The notes beneath the pieces are model-generated. The model saw only the letters and a program-made list of their open reading frames with translations, ran no database searches and was not told the origin of the DNA. The position numbers and the translations under genes were made by a program. From contig NZ_BMND01000007.1 in assembly GCF_014646275.1 (NCBI RefSeq), positions 124,001 to 188,000 of the forward strand: a stretch of DNA of 64,000 bases, written 5' to 3'. Positions 38,977 through 48,403 of the stretch are shown one piece after another; the first letter of the stretch is position 1, and the number at the start of each line of letters is the position of its first letter. Source of the stretch: Streptomyces kronopolitis (GTDB lineage: Bacteria > Actinomycetota > Actinomycetes > Streptomycetales > Streptomycetaceae).

Positions 38977-40023
38977 CTAGGGGAGGGTAACGACCGTCGC
39001 GGCGTAGACGAGACCCGCCCCGAAGCCGATGACCAGCGCGGTGTCGCCGCTCTTGGCCTGACCGGTCGCCAACAGCCGCTCCATGGCGAGCGGGATGGAG
39101 GCGGCCGAGGTGTTGCCGGTGGTCTCCACGTCGCGGGCGACCGTCACGCTCTCCGGCAGCTTCAGAGTCTTCACCATCGAGTCGATGATCCGCATGTTGG
39201 CCTGGTGCGGAATGAAGACGTCCAGGTCGTCCGGGCTGACGCCGGCGACGTCCAGCGCCTGCTGGGCGACCTTCGCCATCTCGAACACCGCCCACCGGAA
39301 GACCGCCTGGCCCTCCTGGGTGATGGCGGGGTAGCGGATCTCCTCCGGGGCCGGGCGGCCCTCGGGGGCGTCGCCTCCCGGTACCGGGGTGGAGCGGTAG
39401 ACGTCCCAGCCGAGGGTCTGCTTGATGGTCTCGGCCTTGTCGCCCTCCGAGCCCCAGACCGTCGGGCCGATGGCCGGCTCCTTGGCCGGGCCGACGATCA
39501 CCGCGCCGGCGCCGTCACCGAACAGGAAGGCCGTCGCACGGTCCTCCAGATCGGTCAGGTCCGAGAGCCGCTCCACGCCGATGACCAGGACGTACTCCGC
39601 CGAGCCCTCGGTCACCAGGCCCTTGGCCAGGGTCAGTCCGTAGCCGAAGCCGGCGCAGCCCGCCGAGATGTCGAACGCGGCCGGCTTGCCGGCGCCGATA
39701 CGGTGCGCGATCTCGGTCGCGATCGCCGGGGTCTGCTTGAAGTGCGAGACCGTGGAGACGATCACGGCGCCGATCTGCTCGGGCGTGATGCCGGCGTCGG
39801 CGATCGCCTTGCCGGACGCCTCGACCGACATGGTCGCGACGGTCTCCTCGGGACCCGCCCAGTGGCGGGTCGCGATCCCGGACCGCGAGCGGATCCACTC
39901 GTCGGACGACTCGATGTGCTTGAGGATCTCCTCGTTGGGCACCACACGGGTCGGGCGGTAGCCGCCCACGCCCATGATCCGTGCGTACGGGGAGCCCTGC
40001 GAGGGCTTGATCTTCGAGGTCAT
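38977..40023 (-). CDS. fabH: beta-ketoacyl-ACP synthase III
   Basis: 348 aa. Catalytic triad motifs: Cys in FDISAGCAGFGYGL, His in IPHQANMRIID, Asn in TTGNTSAASIP. IMGVGGYRPTRVVPNEEILKHIESSDEWIRSRSGIATRHWAG is the normal start. Initiates fatty-acid synthesis by condensing branched acyl-CoA (or acetyl-CoA) with malonyl-ACP; in Streptomyces FabH prefers branched starters. 13 nt downstream of fabD. Start ATG at 40023; an internal ATG (IMGVGGYR) is the alternative. Confidence 0.97.
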   Translation of the reverse strand: MTSKIKPSQGSPYARIMGVGGYRPTRVVPNEEILKHIESSDEWIRSRSGIATRHWAGPEETVATMSVEASGKAIADAGITPEQIGAVIVSTVSHFKQTPAIATEIAHRIGAGKPAAFDISAGCAGFGYGLTLAKGLVTEGSAEYVLVIGVERLSDLTDLEDRATAFLFGDGAGAVIVGPAKEPAIGPTVWGSEGDKAETIKQTLGWDVYRSTPVPGGDAPEGRPAPEEIRYPAITQEGQAVFRWAVFEMAKVAQQALDVAGVSPDDLDVFIPHQANMRIIDSMVKTLKLPESVTVARDVETTGNTSAASIPLAMERLLATGQAKSGDTALVIGFGAGLVYAATVVTLP

Positions 40024-40036
40024 GCGCTTCGGACTC

Positions 40037-41002
40037 CTATTCGGCCGGTGCGGAGCCCGCCGCGGCTGCGGCTGACGTCGTTTCGGTGATCAGCGTGCGT
40101 GCCGCGTCGAGGTCGTCGGGCGTCTTGAGGGCGAGGGTCCGCACGCCGGGCAGTGCGCGCTTGGCCAGGCCGGTGAGAGTGCCACCGGGAGCCGCTTCGA
40201 TGAGCGTGGTCACGCCCAGCTCCTTGAAGGTCTCCATGCACCGGTCCCAGCGCACGGGGTTGGCCACCTGGCCCACCAGCCGCCGCACCAGCTCCTGGCC
40301 CGAGGAGACCGCCTGCCCGTCCTTGTTCGAGACGTAACGGGTGCGCGGATCGGCGACCGCCAGCTGGGCGGTCGCGGATTCCAGGGCCGAGACGGCAGGT
40401 GCCATGTGGTGAGTATGGAACGCGCCGGCCACCTTCAGCGGTACGACCCGGCGAGTGCCCTCCGGCTTGTTCTCGACCAGGGCGGCGATCTGCTCGGCGG
40501 TGCCCGCGGCCACGATCTGGCCCGCGCCGTTCACGTTGGCCGCGGTCAGGCCCAGCTGCTCCAGATGCGGGAGCACGACGGCCTCGTCGCCGCCGAGGAG
40601 CGCGGCCATGCCGGTCTCGGTGACGGCGGCGGCCTCGGCCATCGCCTGGCCGCGCCGGCGCACCAGCGCCATCGCGGTCTCGTCGGTGAGGGTGCCGGCC
40701 AGCGCCGCGGCGGCGAGTTCACCGACGCTGTGGCCGGCGACCGCGCCGACCTCGGCGGCGACCGCGTCGGTCGTCGCGAAGAGCTGCCGGGTGGAGAGGA
40801 GGGCGGACGCCACCAGCAGCGGCTGCGCCACCGCGGTGTCGCGGATCTCCTCCTCGTCGGCCTTCGTGCCGTAGTGGACCAGGTCCAGGTCGATGGCGTC
40901 CGACCAGGCACGGAGCCGGTCCTCGACACCGGGGAGGTCGAGCCAGGGAGTCAGGAAGCCGGGCGTCTGAGCGCCTTGGCCGGGAGCGACGAGTACGAGC
41001 AC
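40037..41002 (-). CDS. fabD: malonyl-CoA:ACP transacylase
   Basis: 321 aa from GTG 41002, chosen because GAGAGAG lies 7 nt upstream; another GTG at 41008 is too close to it. LVLVAPGQGAQTPGFLTPWL starts the fold. The nucleophile Ser is in VGAVAGHSVGELAAAALAGTL (GHSxG), the Arg in VRRRGQAMAEAA and the His in GAFHTHHMAPA. Transfers malonyl from CoA to ACP. First gene of the fab operon, about 90 nt after fasR. Confidence 0.96.
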   Translation of the reverse strand: MLVLVAPGQGAQTPGFLTPWLDLPGVEDRLRAWSDAIDLDLVHYGTKADEEEIRDTAVAQPLLVASALLSTRQLFATTDAVAAEVGAVAGHSVGELAAAALAGTLTDETAMALVRRRGQAMAEAAAVTETGMAALLGGDEAVVLPHLEQLGLTAANVNGAGQIVAAGTAEQIAALVENKPEGTRRVVPLKVAGAFHTHHMAPAVSALESATAQLAVADPRTRYVSNKDGQAVSSGQELVRRLVGQVANPVRWDRCMETFKELGVTTLIEAAPGGTLTGLAKRALPGVRTLALKTPDDLDAARTLITETTSAAAAAGSAPAE

Positions 41003-41091
41003 CCTCACACTCTCTCTTGTGGGTGGTTCCGCCCGCCCGTGGGGACAAGGACGAAGAACCATCGGGGTAATTGTTGGTGTCCGACAAAAGT

Positions 41092-42276
41092 CTAGAGTTG
41101 CGCCTCACCGTCAGCCAGGCGCCCCAGAATCAACGCGATACGGAGGGTGAACGCCGAGCGCACATCGGAGGGTGACCAGCCGGTGACGTCGGTCACACGT
41201 CGAAGCCGATAGCGCACGGTGTTGGGGTGCACGAAGAGCATCCGGGCCGCCCCCTCCAGACTGCTCGCCTGCTCCAGATAGACGCTCAGCGTCTCCAGCA
41301 GCGCCGAGCCCGCTTCCTCCAGCGGTCTGTAGATCTCCTCCACCAGCTGGTCGCGCGCGACCGGGTCCGAGGCCATCGCGCGCTCCGGCAGCAGATCGTC
41401 CGCGAGCACCGGCCGCGGCGCGTCCGGCCAGGCGGCACACGCCCGCAGCCCGGCCGCCGCGGCCTGCGCCGAGCGGGTCGCGGCCAGCAGGTCGGAGACC
41501 ACCGGACCGGCCACCACGGGACCGGCCGCATACGGGCCGATCAGCGCCTTCGCGGCCTTCAGCGGATTGTCCGAGCCGCCCGCGATCACCACCAGGCGCG
41601 AGCCCAGCACCCCGGTCAGCACCTGGAGCTTGGCGTGCCGGGCGGCCCGCCGGATGGCCTCCACGGTCAGTTCGCTGTCCCCGTCGGGGGCGGTGCCCAG
41701 CACCACGCACACGTGCTCGGGGGAGTTCCAGCCCAGCGCCGCGGCGCGCGAGACGGCGCCCTCGTCGGCCTCGCCCGACAGCACCGCGTTGACCACCAGC
41801 GACTCCAGCCGGGCGTCCCAGGCGCCGCGGGCCTCGGCGGCCTGGGCGTAGACCTGGGCGGTGGCGAAGGCGATCTCCCGGGCGTAGACCAGCAGCGCCT
41901 CGCGCAGCACGTTCTCGTCGCCCGGCGCCGCGACCTCGTCGATCGCGGACTCCATGACCTCGATCGTGGTGCGGACCATCTCCACGGTCTGCCGCAGGGT
42001 GATCGCCCGGGTCAGCTCGCGCGGCGCCGTGCCGAAGACGTCGGTACTGATCGCCTGCGGGGTCTCCGGATGCCGGAACCACTCGGTGAACGCGGCGATG
42101 CCGGCCTGCGCCACCAGCCCGATCCAGGAACGGTTCTCCGGGGGCATCGCGCGGTACCACGGCAGGGTGGCGTCCATGCGGGCGATGGCGGCGGCCGCCA
42201 GCGTGCCGGACGAATTCTCCAGACGCCGGAGGGTCGCCGAGTGCGGGTGCGCGTCGCGCGATGCGGGTTCAGACAC
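41092..42276 (-). CDS. fasR: PucR/CdaR-type regulator of fatty-acid synthesis (FasR)
   Basis: About 394 aa; GTG 42276 is used, with GTG 42291 as an alternative. No receiver or ligand domain of known type at the N-terminus. The middle part resembles the GGDEF-like PucR domain (VVNAVLSGEADEGAVSRAAALGWNSPEHVCVVLGTAPDGDSELTVEAIRRAARHAK). The C-terminal HTH_30 is SLEGAARMLFVHPNTVRYRLRRVTDVTGWSPSDVRSAFTLRIALILGRL. In S. coelicolor the gene directly upstream of fabD encodes FasR, an activator of the fab operon; position and domain design here match. It probably binds upstream of fabD in 41003-41091. Confidence 0.9.
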   Translation of the reverse strand: MSEPASRDAHPHSATLRRLENSSGTLAAAAIARMDATLPWYRAMPPENRSWIGLVAQAGIAAFTEWFRHPETPQAISTDVFGTAPRELTRAITLRQTVEMVRTTIEVMESAIDEVAAPGDENVLREALLVYAREIAFATAQVYAQAAEARGAWDARLESLVVNAVLSGEADEGAVSRAAALGWNSPEHVCVVLGTAPDGDSELTVEAIRRAARHAKLQVLTGVLGSRLVVIAGGSDNPLKAAKALIGPYAAGPVVAGPVVSDLLAATRSAQAAAAGLRACAAWPDAPRPVLADDLLPERAMASDPVARDQLVEEIYRPLEEAGSALLETLSVYLEQASSLEGAARMLFVHPNTVRYRLRRVTDVTGWSPSDVRSAFTLRIALILGRLADGEAQL

Positions 42277-42333
42277 GGGACAAGCCTGCACTATCGGGGC
42301 GAGGAGGTGCGGGGGCGGGGCTACGGTGGGCCC

Positions 42334-43011
42334 ATGATTCAGGTGCGCAGGGCCGAGGAACGCTATCGCGGCGGCGAGCCGGAGGCGGGGATCGAGTCAC
42401 GGCACGCGTTCTCCTTCGGCGCCCACTTCGACCCGGACAATCTGCGCTTCGGGGCGCTGATCGCCTGCAACGAGGAGCGGCTGGCGCCGGGCGCCGGCTT
42501 CGACGAGCATCCGCACCGCGAGATGGAGATCGTGACCTGGGTGGTGGAGGGCGAGCTGACCCACCGCGACTCGGCCGGCCACGAGACCACCGTGCGTCCG
42601 GGGGATCTCCAGCGGCTCAGCGCGGCCGACGGCGTCCGGCACGCGGAGCGCAACCACGGCGACGGGCAGCTGCGCTTCGTCCAGATGTGGCTGGCGCCGC
42701 TCGAATTCGGCGGTGAGCCCGCGTACGAGGTGGTGCGCGGCATCGCCGACGGCACCCCGTACGCGGTGCCGCGGGCCGGTGCGCTGCTGCATCTGCGCCG
42801 CCTCGCCGACGGTGAGCGCACCGCCGTCCCGGACGCCGCACGGGCCTATGTGCACGTGGTGCGCGGCGCCGTCCGGCTCGGGTCCCAGGACCTCGGGGCC
42901 GGGGACGCGGCGCGGATCACCGGCGGTGCGGGGCTGGAGCTGAAGGGGCTGGCGGGCGCGGGCGCGGAGTGCCTGGTGTGGGAGATGGGGGCGGAGCCGG
43001 GGCGCGGGTGA
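42334..43011 (+). CDS. pirin-family bicupin protein
   Basis: 225 aa, ATG 42334, with GAGGAGGTGC upstream but at a distance. The N-terminal cupin is the pirin domain: FGALIACNEERLAPGAGFDEHPHREMEIVTWVVEGELTHRDSAGHE, with ligands His, His, His, Glu. AAADGVRHAERNHGDGQLRFVQMWLAP completes it. A second cupin follows at about 130-225. Members have quercetinase activity or act as redox cofactors; the function here is uncertain. Divergent from fasR with a 57-nt gap. Confidence 0.92.
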   Translation: MIQVRRAEERYRGGEPEAGIESRHAFSFGAHFDPDNLRFGALIACNEERLAPGAGFDEHPHREMEIVTWVVEGELTHRDSAGHETTVRPGDLQRLSAADGVRHAERNHGDGQLRFVQMWLAPLEFGGEPAYEVVRGIADGTPYAVPRAGALLHLRRLADGERTAVPDAARAYVHVVRGAVRLGSQDLGAGDAARITGGAGLELKGLAGAGAECLVWEMGAEPGRG

Positions 43012-43064
43012 GGCCGCGGCGCCGCCCGCGTCAGGCGCCGCCCCGGCCCGCGCCCGGGTGCGGG

Positions 43065-43886
43065 TCAGGCCGGCCGGGCCAGCTCGGCCAGCACCGCGTC
43101 GGTCAGCTGCGGCCACACCTCCGCCGCCCACGGCCCGAAGGCCCGGTCGGTCAGCGCGATACAGGCCGCGCGGGCGTCGGGGTCCACCCACAGGAACGTC
43201 CCGGACTGCCCGAAGTGCCCGAAGGTGCGCGAGGAGGACGTGGCGCCGGTCCAGTGCGGCGACTTGCCGTCGCGGATCTCGAAGCCCAGCCCCCAGTCGT
43301 TGGGCTTCTGGTGGCCGAAGCCCGGCAGCACACCCGTCAGCCCGGGGAAGACCACCTGGGTCGCCGCCGTGAGCGTCTCCGGTGCGAGCAGCCGCGGCGA
43401 CTGGAGCTCGGCGGCGAAATGGACCAGGTCGGCGACCGTGGAGACGGCGTCCTTGGCGGGCGAGCCGGCCAGGTCGGTCGCGGACATGCCGAGCGGCGCG
43501 AGCACCGCCTCGTGCAGATACTGCGCGAAGGGGATGTCGGTCGCCTTGGCTATGTGATCCCCCAGCGCCTCGAAACCGGCGTTGGAGTAGAGGCGGCGGG
43601 TGCCCGGTTCGGACAGGCTGCGCGGCTCGTCGAAGGCCAGGCCCGAGGTGTGGGCGAGCAGATGACGCACCGTCGAGCCCGGGGGCCCGGCCGCCTCGTC
43701 CAGCTCGACCGCGCCCTCCTCGACGGCCACCAGCGCGGCGTACGCGGCCAGTGGCTTGGTCACGGACGCCAGCGGGAAGCGCTGCTCCAGGGGGCCCCAG
43801 GCGCCGGCCACCGAGCCGTCGGCTCGCACGACGGCGGCCGCAGCGGTGGGCACCGGCCAGTTCTCGATCATCCGCAGGCTCTGCAT
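43065..43886 (-). CDS. serine hydrolase of beta-lactamase/class C family
   Basis: 273 aa from ATG 43886. SVTK (S41-K44) in FPLASVTKPLAAYAALVAVEEG is the SxxK catalytic motif. RRLYSNAGFEALG gives the Tyr-x-Asn motif. FGHFGQSGTFLWVD stands for the third, HxG-like motif. No signal peptide, so unlike true beta-lactamases it appears cytoplasmic. Probable ester or peptide hydrolase; substrate unknown. Convergent with the pirin gene, 53 nt apart, without a strong hairpin. Confidence 0.9.
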   Translation of the reverse strand: MQSLRMIENWPVPTAAAAVVRADGSVAGAWGPLEQRFPLASVTKPLAAYAALVAVEEGAVELDEAAGPPGSTVRHLLAHTSGLAFDEPRSLSEPGTRRLYSNAGFEALGDHIAKATDIPFAQYLHEAVLAPLGMSATDLAGSPAKDAVSTVADLVHFAAELQSPRLLAPETLTAATQVVFPGLTGVLPGFGHQKPNDWGLGFEIRDGKSPHWTGATSSSRTFGHFGQSGTFLWVDPDARAACIALTDRAFGPWAAEVWPQLTDAVLAELARPA

Positions 43887-44067
43887 GCCCACGAGCCTAG
43901 GGGGTGCCCGCACGGCCCCGCCGTCCGCCCGCCGTCCGCCCGCGCCGTCCCAAATCCCGGTCAAGATCGCTCTTGCCTGGAGTGCACTCGAAGTCTCTAG
44001 CGTTGAAGACGTCGAGAGGCACCCGGCGAGAGGCCGGGGGACATCCGGCGAGCAGGGGAGACGCGGC

Positions 44068-44556
44068 ATGACGGTCACGCAGAGCGCACCGGTCACGAGT
44101 GGCGCCAGCACGGCCGGCCGGCGGCCGGCGACGGCGCGGGGCTGCCACAACCCGCCGCCGCACCCGCGGCCCACCGGCCGCGACCGCTACACGATCAGCG
44201 AGGTCGCGGAGCACACCGGCCTCAGCGCACACACCCTGCGCTGGTACGAGCGGATCGGCCTGATGCCGCACGTGGACCGCACCCACACCGGGCAGCGGCG
44301 CTTCAGCAACCGCGATCTGGACTGGCTGGACCTGGTGGCCAAGCTGCGGCTGACCGCGATGCCGGTGGCGGACATGGTCCGCTACGCCGAGCTGGTGCGG
44401 GCCGGGGAGAGCACCTTCGCCGCGCGGGAGCAGCTGCTGACCGCGCACCGCGAAGACGTACGGCAGCGGATCGCCGAGCTGCGGGGAACGCTGGACGTCC
44501 TCGACTACAAGATCGACATTTACGGCGACGCCCGGCGGGCGTCCGAGAGGTGCTGA
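44068..44556 (+). CDS. MerR-family transcriptional regulator
   Basis: 162 aa from ATG 44068. About 38 residues of disordered leader (Ser/Thr/Pro-rich) precede the helix-turn-helix RDRYTISEVAEHTGLSAHTLRWYERIGLMPHVDRTHTGQRRFSNRDLDWLDLVAKLRLTAMPVADMVRYAELV. The C-terminal coiled coil (EQLLTAHREDVRQRIAELRGTLDVLDYKIDIYG) dimerises. The only Cys are one in the leader and one at the very end, so not a metal-type MerR. Seven bases upstream of the aldo/keto reductase, so both form an operon. This MerR-AKR pairing is common and suggests control of the reductase. Confidence 0.92.
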   Translation: MTVTQSAPVTSGASTAGRRPATARGCHNPPPHPRPTGRDRYTISEVAEHTGLSAHTLRWYERIGLMPHVDRTHTGQRRFSNRDLDWLDLVAKLRLTAMPVADMVRYAELVRAGESTFAAREQLLTAHREDVRQRIAELRGTLDVLDYKIDIYGDARRASERC

Positions 44557-44563
44557 GGTCCCT

Positions 44564-45580
44564 ATGAGCGGCAAGAAGATCGAAACGGTCGAGCTGGGCA
44601 CCGGCGGTCCCCGGGTCGGGGTGCAGGGCCTGGGCTGCATGGGCATGAGCTTCGCCTACGGCCCGACGGACGCGGACGAGGCGCGGGTCACGCTGGAGCG
44701 GGCCCTGGAGCTGGGCGTCACGCTCTACGACACCGCCGACATGTACGGAATGGGGGAGAACGAGAAGTTCCTCGCCCCGTTCCTGCGGGCGCACCGCGAC
44801 GAGGTCGTGCTCGCCACCAAGTTCGCCATCTCCGCCGACCCCGAGGACCCGGCGAAGCGCGTCATCCGCAACGACCCGGCCTACATCCGCGAGGCCGTCG
44901 AGGGCAGCCTGCGGCGCCTGGGCGTGGACGCGATCGACCTGTATTACATGCACCGGCGCAACCCCGATGTCCTGATCGAGGAGTCGGTCGGCGCGATGGC
45001 CGAGCTGGTGGCCGCGGGCAAGGTCAAGCACCTGGGGCTGAGCGAGGTGACCGGCGCCGAGCTGCGCGCGGCACACGCCGTGCACCCGATCACGGCGCTG
45101 CAGTCCGAGTGGTCGCTGTTCAGCCGGGACGTGGAGCAGAGCGCGGTGCCGGCCGCCGCCGAACTCGGCGTCGCCCTCGTCCCCTACTCCCCGCTCGGCC
45201 GGGGCTTCCTCACCGGCGCGTTCGTCAGCGCCGACAAGGAGCTGACCACGGACGACTTCCGCCGCACCCAGCCCCGTTTCACCGGCGACAACGCGGCCGC
45301 CAACGCCGCGCTGCTGGAGCCGGTCCGCGACATCGCCCGGGCGCACGGCGCCACACCCGGCCAGATCGCCCTGGCCTGGGTGCAGCATCAGGCCGCGGCG
45401 CACGGTCTGGCCGTCGTACCGATCCCCGGCACCCGTAAGCGCAGCCGCGTCGAGGAGAACGCCGCGGCGACCGCGATCCGGCTGACCGGGGAGGAGCTGG
45501 CGCTGCTGGAGCCGATCGCCGGGAAGGTCGCGGGGGCGCGCTACGCGGACATGTCGCACACCTCGGCGGTCCGGGAGTAG
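44564..45580 (+). CDS. aldo/keto reductase
   Basis: 338 aa. TIM-barrel NADPH reductase: VQGLGCMGMSFAYGPTDADEA, catalytic Asp and Tyr in LYDTADMYGMGENEKFLAPFLR, Lys in VVLATKFAI, His in LYYMHRRNPD. NADPH-site motif PIPGTRKRSRVEENAAATAI is near the C-terminus. AKR13-type: a small-molecule aldehyde or ketone reductase. The ATG is 7 nt after the MerR stop, with a TGAGGTCCCT box; co-transcribed with the MerR. Confidence 0.94.
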   Translation: MSGKKIETVELGTGGPRVGVQGLGCMGMSFAYGPTDADEARVTLERALELGVTLYDTADMYGMGENEKFLAPFLRAHRDEVVLATKFAISADPEDPAKRVIRNDPAYIREAVEGSLRRLGVDAIDLYYMHRRNPDVLIEESVGAMAELVAAGKVKHLGLSEVTGAELRAAHAVHPITALQSEWSLFSRDVEQSAVPAAAELGVALVPYSPLGRGFLTGAFVSADKELTTDDFRRTQPRFTGDNAAANAALLEPVRDIARAHGATPGQIALAWVQHQAAAHGLAVVPIPGTRKRSRVEENAAATAIRLTGEELALLEPIAGKVAGARYADMSHTSAVRE

Positions 45581-45631
45581 CCGGACCGCGGGGCCGGAGC
45601 GGGTCTCCGGCCCCGGCCGGGGCGCGGCGGC

Positions 45632-46885
45632 TCAGGCGAGTCCCAGCGCGAAGGCCGCGAACCCGGCCGCCAGGAGGGCCGCCGCGGCCCGGCGGGCGCG
45701 CGTGACACCGGTCCAGGGGGCCTCGAAGCGGCGGGTGGTGCGGGCGATCAGGAGCAGTACGGCGGCGAACACCGGCAGCCAGGCGAGCCGGGCGAGCAGC
45801 CAGCCGACGGTGTCGGGCGCCGTGGTCAGCCCGGGCACCGGCCCCAGGAAGGACGCGGGCACCGCCGCCGCCAGCATCGCCGTCTGGTGCCAGCACAGGA
45901 TCGTCATCGCGGAGAGGTTGACGACCACCACGGGCGCCCACAGGGCGGGCCGGCGCAGCAGCCGGGCGAGCCGGTCCCGCAGCAGTACCGCGGCGCCCGA
46001 CTGGGCGGCGGCCAGCGCCAGGACCAGCAGCGACGGCGGGTGGGAGTTCGTACGGGCCACCCCGGGGACGCCCACCATGCTCGCCGGGTAGCCGAAGCAC
46101 AGCAGCAGCGCGGCGAACAGCGCGGCGCCGCCGAGCAGCAGCCACCGGGCGGCGCGCCGCTCGAGCCGCCGCTCACCCCAGCAGACCCCGAGCTGATAGG
46201 CGAACAGCCAGCCGGGCAGGAGGTTGAGCAGACTCAGCCAGGACGGCACGGCATCGGCGAACGGCCCGTAGCGCAGGAAGTCCACCACGGCCACCGCCGC
46301 CGCCAGCGGTGCCGCCGCCCAGCCGCCCATCCGCCGCGCCGCCCGCACGCAGTACGGCGTCAGCGCGGTCGTCCCCGCGTACACCGCGACGAACCACAGC
46401 GGCTGGATCACCAGCGTCGCCCCGGTCCGCAGCGTCGCCTCCGGCACCCCCAGCCCGGACAGGAGCAGTACCAGCGCCGCCCATACGGCGGTCACCCCGA
46501 CGACCGGGCGGCCCAGCCGCAGGAGCCGGCCGCTCAGCCAGGCGCCGGTGCCGGTGCCGCGCGCCAGGGCGCGCCGGTAGGAGAGCACCGACGCCCGGCC
46601 GCCGACCAGGAAGAAGATGCCGAGCATCTGGAGCACCCAGCTGGCGGGTGCGAGCGCGCCGAAGGTGCTCAGCGGGCTGGCGTTGTGCAGGGCGCCCCCG
46701 GCGTCCAGGGTGAAGCCGCCCAGCAGCCAGTGGCCGGTCGGCACGGCGAGCAGCGCCAGCGCGCGCAGACCGTCGATCGCACGGTCGCGGTCCGCGGGCG
46801 TGCGCTCCTCGATCCTGCGGACCGTGCGCCGGGCGGCGGATCGGAGCGGGACGAGTCGGTGGGGGACGAGGAAGGCGGTGTCCAT
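45632..46885 (-). CDS. integral-membrane acyltransferase (acyltransferase 3 family)
   Basis: 417 aa with about ten hydrophobic segments. RDRAIDGLRALALLAVPTGHWLLGG at residues 33-57 is the family start (DGLRALA...H). FFLVGGRASVLSYRRALARG is the second conserved block, and MTILCWHQTAMLAAAVPASFLG the last. These enzymes O-acylate extracellular glycans or lipids. ATG 46885 has AAGGA at 8 nt. It lies 190 nt downstream of the DUF1023 hydrolase in the same direction, perhaps an operon. Confidence 0.9.
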   Translation of the reverse strand: MDTAFLVPHRLVPLRSAARRTVRRIEERTPADRDRAIDGLRALALLAVPTGHWLLGGFTLDAGGALHNASPLSTFGALAPASWVLQMLGIFFLVGGRASVLSYRRALARGTGTGAWLSGRLLRLGRPVVGVTAVWAALVLLLSGLGVPEATLRTGATLVIQPLWFVAVYAGTTALTPYCVRAARRMGGWAAAPLAAAVAVVDFLRYGPFADAVPSWLSLLNLLPGWLFAYQLGVCWGERRLERRAARWLLLGGAALFAALLLCFGYPASMVGVPGVARTNSHPPSLLVLALAAAQSGAAVLLRDRLARLLRRPALWAPVVVVNLSAMTILCWHQTAMLAAAVPASFLGPVPGLTTAPDTVGWLLARLAWLPVFAAVLLLIARTTRRFEAPWTGVTRARRAAAALLAAGFAAFALGLA

Positions 46886-47075
46886 GAGCGTCCTTGGGTT
46901 CTTCCGTCGTGGCGTCTGGCGTCTGGCTTCGTGATGTCTGTGGTGTCGCGGCGTCGCCGGGGCGTCGGGTCCTCGGGGCGGCGGGTGTGCGGTGTGGGTG
47001 CCGTGCCTGAACGGCCTTGCGATGAGGGCGCGTTGAAGTGGGCAAGGGGGCGTTGAAGCGAGCGAGGGGGCGGCG

Positions 47076-48242
47076 TCAGCGCACCGCGCCGTAGCGGCCC
47101 AGGACGACGGAGGCGACGTTCCGCAGTGAGTCCGTGCCGGGGGCGAGGTAGCCGGTGTGGCCCTTTGCCCGGACGGCGGGCAGCCGGCGGGCGCCGAAGG
47201 CGGGATCGGTGGGGTCGGTGCCGTGGCCCAGTCCGAGCAGTTCGACGTGCGGGAGGTTCCCGATCCAGTCGGAGGCGTCCCGCCCGGCCCACACCCGGGC
47301 CCGGGTGTGCAGCTCCGCCACGCTGTCCCGGCGCATACCGGGGGAGCCGAGAACGATCAGATCGGCGAGGCCGCCACCGCCCAGCCGCGGCACGGCCAGC
47401 CCGCAGACCACCGAGCCGTAGCTGTGGCACAGCACCGCCGGGGGCCGGGCGCCGACCGCGGCCAGGCCCGACAGCAGACGGGCCAGCCGCGGCGCCCCGG
47501 CCTCGGCGAGCCGCCCGGTCGCGGCGTCCGGACCGAGCCCGACCGGCGTGGTGTACCCCGCCCAGGCGATGACCGCCGTAGGGGTTCCAGGCGCCTCGGC
47601 GGCCAGCTCGGCGCGCAGCGACCGGGCCATCCCGGAGGGGGTGCCGTAGGGGTCCCGCGCCCGGTCGAAGGACGCCAGATCGATGTCCGAGCCCGGCACG
47701 ATCACCGCGGTGTGCGCGGCGGCGGCCAGATCGCCGTGGACCTCGGCGACCTGGCCCCGGCCGCGCGGGTCGAAGGCCAGGATCCGGCGCCCGGGCGCGA
47801 GCAGCGCGGTGTAGCGGCGGGCCGCGGCCCGCGCCTGCCGGTGGTCCTGGAGGGTGCCGGCCGGGTCGGTGGCGCGGGCCAGCCGGTCGTCCCGTTCCGC
47901 GCGCAGGGCCAGGGAGTTGGCCCGGTAGCGCAGCGCGAGGGGGGCGCCGTCGAGATTGCCGACGGTCAGCGGGTGCCGGGCCGCCAGCGCCTGCTGCTGG
48001 CGCCCGGTCAGCGTGGCGAAGAAGCGGGCGACCTCGGCGGGGGCCGCGGTCGCCGGGTCCGGCAGCCGGAGGCCGAGCGAGTGGTCGGCCCGCCAGGCGG
48101 CGGCGCCCGGCGGCGGGCCGGTGACCGCGGTCTGCGCGGTACCGGCCGCCCAGCCGCCGGTGCCGGCGGCCACGGCCAGCGCCAGCGCGGCCCCGACGAG
48201 CGTGCGCCTGCTGCGTCCCAGGGCGCTGCGCAGCCTGGACAT
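47076..48242 (-). CDS. DUF1023 alpha/beta hydrolase, secreted or membrane-anchored (paralogue 1)
   Basis: 388 aa. An N-terminal hydrophobic segment (LVGAALALAVAAGTGGWAAG) acts as signal or anchor. DUF1023 core: ILAFDPRGRGQVAEVHGDLAAAAHTAVIVPGSDIDLASFDRARDPYGTPSGMARSL, then the nucleophile elbow VLCHSYGSVVCGLAVPRLG, and HGTDPTDPAFGARRL towards the His. It is about 40-50% identical by eye to the protein encoded at 51686-52930. The family is actinobacterial and its esterase substrate is unknown. Preceded by a hairpin-rich 160-nt gap; the two-component genes lie upstream on the same strand. Confidence 0.9.
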   Translation of the reverse strand: MSRLRSALGRSRRTLVGAALALAVAAGTGGWAAGTAQTAVTGPPPGAAAWRADHSLGLRLPDPATAAPAEVARFFATLTGRQQQALAARHPLTVGNLDGAPLALRYRANSLALRAERDDRLARATDPAGTLQDHRQARAAARRYTALLAPGRRILAFDPRGRGQVAEVHGDLAAAAHTAVIVPGSDIDLASFDRARDPYGTPSGMARSLRAELAAEAPGTPTAVIAWAGYTTPVGLGPDAATGRLAEAGAPRLARLLSGLAAVGARPPAVLCHSYGSVVCGLAVPRLGGGGLADLIVLGSPGMRRDSVAELHTRARVWAGRDASDWIGNLPHVELLGLGHGTDPTDPAFGARRLPAVRAKGHTGYLAPGTDSLRNVASVVLGRYGAVR

Positions 48243-48403
48243 GGTGGGTCTCCCTCCCGTTGGTGCGACGGGAGGAAACGTAGGAAGGGGGTGGGTGACG
48301 CGGCGTCACACCGCGGAGCCAACTCCCGGGTGATACCGGGGTAGGGGGTCCGCCCCGCCCCTCGTCCGGAAGGAGGAGGGACGGATTGCGGGCAGGCCGC
48401 CCG